DNA from: Bacillota bacterium
Lineage (GTDB): Bacteria; Bacillota; Clostridia; Lachnospirales; Lachnospiraceae
Direction of reading: 5' to 3'
DNA: 64,000 nucleotides
Assembly (NCBI GenBank): GCA_023439505.1
Contig: JAEXNR010000048.1
Location: 62,001-126,000 of the forward strand
The notes under the pieces are model-generated. The model ran no database searches. It was not told the origin of the DNA and saw only the letters and a list, made by a program, of their open reading frames with translations. Position numbers and translations under genes: made by a program. Shown here in pieces: positions 58,914 to 64,000 of this stretch (the stretch's first letter is position 1; every line of letters starts with the position of its first letter).

Positions 58914-60485
58914 ATGAAAAAATTAATGCATTTGGTCATGATTCAATTAGGCTCCGTTCTCAGAACAACCCTGGTGATCGGCAGGAAGCGCAATGGAAAG
59001 CAAAATGCGCTGATGGGTGGACTCGTTTTGTTTTGTATTGTTCTTAGCGCGGTTTCCTTCTTTTACAGTTATATGATTGGCACGGGATTATTGATGGTGG
59101 ACAGTATCCGAATCCTACCGGCTCTGATGATGGCGGTAACCAGTATGATCGTATTGGTGACAACGGTTTTAAAAATTAAAGGAACGGTCTTTGGTTTTCG
59201 TGATTATGATATGGTGATGTCACTGCCGATAAAAACCGGTACCATCATTATCAGCCGTTTGATGATTTTATATCTGGTCAACCTGCTGTTTACGCTGATT
59301 GTTATGATCCCCATGATGATTTCATATGGGATACTGGCAAAACCCGGAGTTTATTTTTATGTTTATGGATTTATCACCGTACTTATGATTCCCCTGTTGC
59401 CGATTACCATCGCATCGGTATTTGGTACGCTGATTGCGGTCATTTCTTCCAGATTCAGACATACGAACTTTTTCAGTATCATATTATCTCTGGTAATTCT
59501 GATTTGTCTGGTGGTTTTACCCACCGCCTTAGGTGATTCTGAGGAGGAACTGCTGAACATAGGCAGGGCTCTGACGGATAAGGTAGAACAGATCTATCCC
59601 CTGGCGGGTCTGTATCTGAAGGCAGTCTGTGAGTATCAATTCACTGCGTTTCTTGTCTTTGTCCTGGTTTCAATCGCATCTTTCCTGCTATTTTCGTTGA
59701 TTGTCGGAGGGGTTTTTAAGAAAATTAATACAATAATTATGTCTTCCAGGACGCGTTCCAATTATAAAATAAAGGAAATGAGACAGGACACCCCCTTTAA
59801 AGCACTGTATCTGAAGGAACTGAGACGTTATTTCTCTTCTACAATTTATGTGCTTAATACAGGCTTTGGCGTTGTGTTACTGACCGTGGCGTCCATAGCA
59901 ATGATATTTGTTGATATTAATAAAATAATTGGAAACGGTGTTACACCAATTTTGTCAAGTACAGTGCCGATTTATATTTCCTTTTGTATTGTCGCCTCCT
60001 GTACCACCATGTGCTCCATCTCACTGGAGGGCAAGAGCTTTTGGATCATGAAATCCCTGCCGGTCACTCCCAATTTAATCATGAAGGCAAAAATCGGAGT
60101 AAATCTTACGGTACTTGCTCCTGCTATCCTGGATACTATTTTAATCAGCGTTATCCTGGGAATTAATCTGACCCGGTTTTTGATCACTTTATTGATTGTG
60201 ATAAGCTGTGCATTCTTTATCTCAATCTGGGGAATGGTACTTAATCTTATCTTTCCGAATTTCACCTGGACAACGGAGGCAGTTGTGGTGAAGCAGAGCA
60301 TTGCTGCGATGATAGCGATTTTTTCGGGGATAGCGATGGTAGGGATTCAAGCGGTTCTGGTATACCTGTTATCGTCTGCAATTACGGCCTATCTCCTTTA
60401 TTTTACCTTTATATTTGCGGTGGATGTGCTATTGTACCGCATCTTAATGACCTGGGGGGCTCGTAGATTTGCCTTACTTTCTTAA
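58914..60485 (+). CDS. ABC transporter membrane protein
   Basis: 523 residues with about ten to twelve membrane helices in two clusters (about 30-220 and 280-515) and short polar loops. No substrate-binding or periplasmic domain is seen. It lies directly after the ATPase gene and should form the channel of that exporter. The overall layout matches large 'putative ABC exporter' permeases of Clostridia. The start ATG 58914 is preceded by AAAGG farther upstream than ideal. Confidence 0.82.
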   Translation: MKKLMHLVMIQLGSVLRTTLVIGRKRNGKQNALMGGLVLFCIVLSAVSFFYSYMIGTGLLMVDSIRILPALMMAVTSMIVLVTTVLKIKGTVFGFRDYDMVMSLPIKTGTIIISRLMILYLVNLLFTLIVMIPMMISYGILAKPGVYFYVYGFITVLMIPLLPITIASVFGTLIAVISSRFRHTNFFSIILSLVILICLVVLPTALGDSEEELLNIGRALTDKVEQIYPLAGLYLKAVCEYQFTAFLVFVLVSIASFLLFSLIVGGVFKKINTIIMSSRTRSNYKIKEMRQDTPFKALYLKELRRYFSSTIYVLNTGFGVVLLTVASIAMIFVDINKIIGNGVTPILSSTVPIYISFCIVASCTTMCSISLEGKSFWIMKSLPVTPNLIMKAKIGVNLTVLAPAILDTILISVILGINLTRFLITLLIVISCAFFISIWGMVLNLIFPNFTWTTEAVVVKQSIAAMIAIFSGIAMVGIQAVLVYLLSSAITAYLLYFTFIFAVDVLLYRILMTWGARRFALLS

Positions 60486-60612
60486 GCATAGAGCAGTTAC
60501 CTGCCCGCTACATGGAAGAAAACGATACACCGGGAATAATATATACTTATATATCGTTGCAAAATATTAGTGGTGCTAATAAATTGGATAAGAAATAATT
60601 CGACGAAATATA

Positions 60613-60641
60613 ACGACAAACAGCAGGTAATATGCTAAAAT
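60613..60641 (+). promoter_or_regulatory. Promoter of the purM-purN-purD genes
   Basis: ACGACA (60613-60618), 17-base spacer, TGCTAAAAT with an extended -10 (TAAAAT 60636-60641). About 80 bases remain before purM. No G-box riboswitch could be recognised in the leader. Confidence 0.5.
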
Positions 60642-60721
60642 GTGTGCATAGAAAGCAATTAAAATTCTGATTATAGATACAGCGGGATGCTGTCATACCC
60701 TAATTTAGGAGGTTTTTTCTG

Positions 60722-61747
60722 ATGGATTATAAAAAGGCAGGAGTAGATATTGAAGCAGGCTATAGGGCGGTAGACTTGATGAAGGAGCATATAAAAGGTA
60801 CCATGCGTCCGGAAGTGTTATCCGATATCGGAGGCTTCTCAGGAGCATTTTCTCTGGCGGGCTTTAAGCATATGGAACAACCTACCTTAGTTTCCGGTAC
60901 TGACGGTGTAGGTACAAAACTGAAAATTGCATTTTTAATGGACAAACATGATACGGTTGGAATAGACTGCGTGGCAATGTGTGTGAATGATATTGCCTGT
61001 GCAGGTGGTGAGCCTTTATTCTTTTTGGATTATATTGCCTGTGGAAAGAATGAACCTGAGAAAATAGCTTCTATCGTAAAGGGTGTTGCGGAAGGCTGCA
61101 GGCAGGCCGGTGCGGCTCTGATCGGAGGAGAAACTGCGGAGATGCCAGGCTTTTATCCGGAAGAGGAATATGATCTGGCTGGCTTTGCGGTGGGAATTCT
61201 GGATCAGAAGCAGCTGATTACAGGTGCCGGTATGAAACAAGGTGACGTTCTGATTGGAATCGGATCTTCCGGAGTTCACAGCAATGGCTATTCCCTGGTA
61301 AGGAAGGTATTTCGTATGCAAAAGGATTCTTTGGATACTTATTACGAATCCCTTGGCAGCACATTGGGTGAGACCTTGCTTACGCCAACGAAAATTTATG
61401 TGAAAGCATTAAGAGAATTAAAAAATGGACAGATTGCATTAAAAGCTTGCAGCCACATTACCGGCGGAGGTTTTTATGAGAATATCCCAAGAATGCTTCC
61501 GGATGGTATCCGGGCGGTTATTCGTAAAGACAGTTATGACATCCCTCCGATTTTCGGAATGCTTTCCAAAGACGGAGATATCGAAGAGCATATCATGTAT
61601 AATACCTATAATATGGGCCTTGGCATGATCGTTGCCGTTGATCAGAAGGAAGCGGACAAAGCGATGGAGTTAATTCAAAACGCAGGTGAGAAGGCCTATA
61701 TTGTCGGTGAAGCACAAAGTGGAGAGAAGGGAGTCAGCTTATGCTAA
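60722..61747 (+). CDS. purM: Phosphoribosylformylglycinamidine cyclo-ligase
   Basis: Fifth step of IMP synthesis: ATP-dependent closure of FGAM to AIR. The 341 residues carry the PurM signatures GFSGAFSLAGF, SGTDGVGTKLKIAF, DCVAMCVNDIACAGGEPLFF and ALIGGETAEMPGFY, and later HITGGGFYENIPRM. AGGAGG (60707-60712) precedes ATG 60722. purN begins 7 bases before its stop, so translation is coupled. Confidence 0.97.
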   Translation: MDYKKAGVDIEAGYRAVDLMKEHIKGTMRPEVLSDIGGFSGAFSLAGFKHMEQPTLVSGTDGVGTKLKIAFLMDKHDTVGIDCVAMCVNDIACAGGEPLFFLDYIACGKNEPEKIASIVKGVAEGCRQAGAALIGGETAEMPGFYPEEEYDLAGFAVGILDQKQLITGAGMKQGDVLIGIGSSGVHSNGYSLVRKVFRMQKDSLDTYYESLGSTLGETLLTPTKIYVKALRELKNGQIALKACSHITGGGFYENIPRMLPDGIRAVIRKDSYDIPPIFGMLSKDGDIEEHIMYNTYNMGLGMIVAVDQKEADKAMELIQNAGEKAYIVGEAQSGEKGVSLC

Positions 61748-62367
61748 AGTTGGCTGTCATGGTATCCGGCGGGGGCACCAACCTTCAGGCACTGCTCGAT
61801 GAGATCCAATCAGGTAAACTGCCGGAGGTATCCATAGAAGTTGTCATCAGCAATAATCAGAATGCCTATGCCCTTGAGAGAGCAAGACAGAACCGGATAG
61901 ATGCTCAGGCGATATCTAAAAAGGAGTTTGAACGTCCGGAACAGTTTGAAGATGCCTTGCTGGCTCTCATTGACCGATATCAGGTGGACTATATTATTCT
62001 GGCAGGCTGTCTGCTGATTATTCCGGGTAAAATTGTTCAAAAGTATCATAATCGGATCATCAATATCCATCCATCCCTGATTCCGGCATTTTGCGGAGAC
62101 GGATACTATGGCTTAAAGGTGCATGAGGCGGTGCTTGCCCGTGGTGTTAAGGTGACGGGAGCAACGGTACATTTTGTGGATGAGGGAACAGATACCGGAC
62201 CGATTATTCTGCAGAAGGCGGTACCTGTGGCACGTGATGATACCCCGCTGGTTCTGCAAAGAAGGGTGATGGAGCAGGCAGAGTGGGTAATTTTGCCGGA
62301 GGCAGTTCGGTTGCTCGCCCAGGGAAAGCTTATCATTGAGAATGACATTGTTAAAATAAATGAATAA
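61741..62367 (+). CDS. purN: Phosphoribosylglycinamide formyltransferase
   Basis: Third step of IMP synthesis using 10-formyl-tetrahydrofolate. The 208 residues start MLKLAVMVSGGGTNLQALL, with catalytic Asn and His in NRIINIHPSLIPAFCGDGYY and the Asp in HFVDEGTDTGPII. It overlaps purM by 7 bases. An inverted repeat with a T-run lies between it and purD. Confidence 0.96.
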   Translation: MLKLAVMVSGGGTNLQALLDEIQSGKLPEVSIEVVISNNQNAYALERARQNRIDAQAISKKEFERPEQFEDALLALIDRYQVDYIILAGCLLIIPGKIVQKYHNRIINIHPSLIPAFCGDGYYGLKVHEAVLARGVKVTGATVHFVDEGTDTGPIILQKAVPVARDDTPLVLQRRVMEQAEWVILPEAVRLLAQGKLIIENDIVKINE

Positions 62368-62373
62368 AATCAT

Positions 62374-62417
62374 AACAGAAAACAGACAGCTGATTAAAAT
62401 TTTGCTTTCTGTTTTTT
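62374..62417 (+). terminator. Hairpin between purN and purD
   Basis: AACAGAAA (62374-62381) pairs with TTTCTGTT (62406-62413) over a 24-base loop, followed by TTTT. It could end some purMN transcripts or attenuate purD; no separate purD promoter is obvious in the 81-base gap. Confidence 0.5.
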
Positions 62418-62448
62418 GTGTCTTAATTAAGAACAGGAGGAAAAGTAG

Positions 62449-63732
62449 ATGAAGGTTTTGATCATAGGCGGAGGCGGGAGAGAACATGCCATCGCCAGAA
62501 AGATTGCGATGAGTCCTAAGGTGAGTGAGCTCTATTGTGCACCCGGAAATGCGGGGATCGGAGAGTATGCTCATTGTGTTGATATAGCGGTTACAGATTT
62601 TGAGGCTCTGACTGCATTTGCGAAAAACGAGAAGATAGATCTGACCATTGTTGGTCCCGATGACCCTTTGGTAGCAGGCGTAGTAGATGAATTTAAGAAA
62701 GTTGGATTAAGGGTCTTTGGACCGGAGAAGAAGGCGGCGATCATTGAAGGGTCAAAGGCTTTTTCTAAGGACCTGATGAAAAAATATAAGATTCCCTCTG
62801 CAGCATCCGTTACCTTTGAGCAGGCAGACAGGGCTATTGATTATCTAAGGACCAGTGAGTATCCTATCGTTTTGAAGGCGGATGGTTTGGCTTTGGGGAA
62901 AGGCGTGTTAATCTGCAATAACTTTGAGGAAGCCAAAGCTGGTGTCAAGGTTATCATGGAGGAAAAACAATTCGGCTCTTCGGGAGATCGTCTGGTAATT
63001 GAGGAGTTCATGACCGGGCGGGAGGTGTCCGTGTTGGCATTCTGTGACGGTACGCATATTCTTCCCATGACCAGTGCCCAGGATCATAAACGTGCAGAGG
63101 ACGGAGATCAGGGCCTGAATACCGGAGGGATGGGCACCTTTTCACCCAGTCCTTTTTATACCAAAGAGGTGGACGAGTATTGTAAGCAAACGATCTATCA
63201 GCCAACCATGGATGCGATGAAGGCAGAAGGAAGAGACTTCGTCGGGATCCTGTTCGTTGGACTTATGTTAACCAAAGAGGGGCCTAAGGTATTGGAATAC
63301 AATGCAAGATTTGGTGATCCGGAAACCCAGGTGGTGCTTCCGAGAATGAAGAATGACCTGGTGGAGGTTTTTGAGGCTTGTATAGACGGAACCCTGGATC
63401 AAATTGAACTTCAGTTTGAAGATAACGCAGCAGTCTGTGTCGTATTGGCATCTGCCGGCTATCCACAACATTATGAAAAGGGATTTGCTATTCACGGACT
63501 GGAAACATTTCGTGGGAAAGAGGATTATTTTGTATTCCATGCGGGAACAAAATTAATGCAGGGAGAGATTGTAACCAATGGGGGACGGGTTCTTGGGGTT
63601 ACCGCCACAGGAATAGATCTCAAGGATGCCAGAAGAAAGGCATATGAAGCGACAGAATGGATTCATTACGCCAATAAATATAAAAGAAATGATATCGGAA
63701 AGGCAATTGACGAGGCTGAAACAACACCCTGA
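62449..63732 (+). CDS. purD: Phosphoribosylamine-glycine ligase
   Basis: Second step of IMP synthesis: ATP-dependent joining of phosphoribosylamine and glycine to GAR. The 427 residues begin MKVLIIGGGGREHAIARKI (Rossmann N-domain), with the ATP-grasp motifs YPIVLKADGLALGKGVLICN and MTGREVSVLAFCDG, the GMGTFSPSPFY segment and EYNARFGDPETQV, giving metal ligands. AGGAGG lies before ATG 62449. Length normal. Confidence 0.97.
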   Translation: MKVLIIGGGGREHAIARKIAMSPKVSELYCAPGNAGIGEYAHCVDIAVTDFEALTAFAKNEKIDLTIVGPDDPLVAGVVDEFKKVGLRVFGPEKKAAIIEGSKAFSKDLMKKYKIPSAASVTFEQADRAIDYLRTSEYPIVLKADGLALGKGVLICNNFEEAKAGVKVIMEEKQFGSSGDRLVIEEFMTGREVSVLAFCDGTHILPMTSAQDHKRAEDGDQGLNTGGMGTFSPSPFYTKEVDEYCKQTIYQPTMDAMKAEGRDFVGILFVGLMLTKEGPKVLEYNARFGDPETQVVLPRMKNDLVEVFEACIDGTLDQIELQFEDNAAVCVVLASAGYPQHYEKGFAIHGLETFRGKEDYFVFHAGTKLMQGEIVTNGGRVLGVTATGIDLKDARRKAYEATEWIHYANKYKRNDIGKAIDEAETTP

Positions 63733-63846
63733 AATAAGAGGCAAGCAGAGAGATTTTCTCATTAGATCCAAGGAAATTCTTTATTACAAGTATTAGCATA
63801 AAAATGCAGCATATGCCACATAAGTGCCATAGTTCATTTGTAAAAT

Positions 63847-63910
63847 AAAGCAATAATTACAGGATTTACATTGCCGATTGGCGAAACAGATCCGGGATTG
63901 TTGCTTTTTT
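63847..63910 (+). terminator. Nested hairpin and terminator after purD
   Basis: AAAGCAATAAT (63847-63857) pairs with ATTGTTGCTTT (63897-63907) with one G-T pair, then TTTTTT. Inside, GGAT (63862-63865) pairs with ATCC (63890-63893), and GCC/GGC forms the tip. It is either the purD terminator or the end of a short structured RNA. The remaining sequence to 64000 includes an AAAGGAG near 63990 that probably serves a gene starting beyond the window. Confidence 0.65.
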
Positions 63911-64000
63911 GATTTCTGTGCAGAACACCCCCCTGCATGAAATGGGGATGAGGATTTTTATCGGTCTTTTTGCGCGTTTTTTTACTGAAAGGAGCTTGTA

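Noticed and set aside
60642..60721. Purine riboswitch before purM
   Set aside because: ACAGC/GCTGT gives a small stem but none of the conserved G-box core or three-way junction could be found.

Overview
The window reads as a chromosomal segment of a low-to-moderate-GC, motile, anaerobic Firmicute of the class Clostridia, most likely family Lachnospiraceae. The evidence is strong AGGAGG-type ribosome binding sites, SigA-type TTGACA/TATAAT promoters, a Gram-positive SigD (sigma-28) flagellar regulon with FliW-CsrA, HPr kinase with a Crh-like protein, the rapZ-whiA-crh cluster, an orphan MsmK-type sugar ATPase beside a CdaR-like regulator, an [FeFe]-hydrogenase and a bacteriohemerythrin. No rRNA, tRNA, CRISPR array, prophage or insertion sequence was recognised.

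Layout. 1-5.1 kb: the 3' part of a YitT-family membrane protein, a MsmK/UgpC-type ABC ATPase, a CdaR/PucR-like regulator and an S41 (CtpA-like) protease. 5.3-17.6 kb: a late flagellar cluster, flgM-flgN-flgK-flgK2-flgL-fliW-csrA-flaG-fliD-fliS-fliT/flgN-like-hag, with three sigma-28-type promoters (before flgM, flaG and hag). 17.8-21.5 kb: a strikingly AT-rich two-gene island, a glycosyltransferase with helical repeats and a polysaccharide pyruvyl transferase with a TPR-like N-terminus, probably modifying flagellin. 21.5-26.6 kb: a possible gene remnant, a sugar epimerase/dehydratase, a secreted beta-rich protein, a flagellar-modification-like protein of unknown function and an LspA-like protein whose 3' end overlaps convergent pyrG.

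26.5-45 kb: core metabolism and housekeeping. This holds pyrG (minus strand, with a candidate structured leader or small RNA upstream), ftsH, uvrC, hprK, a ROK glucokinase, murB, rapZ, whiA, a Crh-like HPr paralogue, a membrane-anchored polysaccharide deacetylase, dnaE and pfkA. 45.4-47.4 kb: an ECF sigma factor with its overlapping anti-sigma gene, palindromic tandem repeats and a small acidic membrane protein. 47.8-60.5 kb: a GT4 glycosyltransferase, a GNAT acetyltransferase, a large Ig-like surface protein, bacteriohemerythrin, a group-B-like [FeFe]-hydrogenase (minus), VanZ and small membrane proteins, an HD hydrolase, an M29 aminopeptidase with a long N-terminal extension, and an ABC exporter pair. 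60.7-63.7 kb: purM-purN-purD.

How the parts fit. The flagellar cluster holds the secretion-coupled control circuit (FlgM against sigma-28; FliW against CsrA) and its main target. The hag leader has a near-consensus sigma-28 promoter, a predicted three-way-junction fold and, just before the ribosome binding site, a hairpin displaying AGGA in a tetraloop, which is what a CsrA site should look like. A second hairpin with two GGA triplets in its loop lies just downstream of csrA. HprK, the Crh-like protein (Glu15 in place of His15, Ser46 kept) and glucokinase point to serine-phosphate carbon catabolite control, with the MsmK ATPase serving sugar transporters encoded elsewhere.
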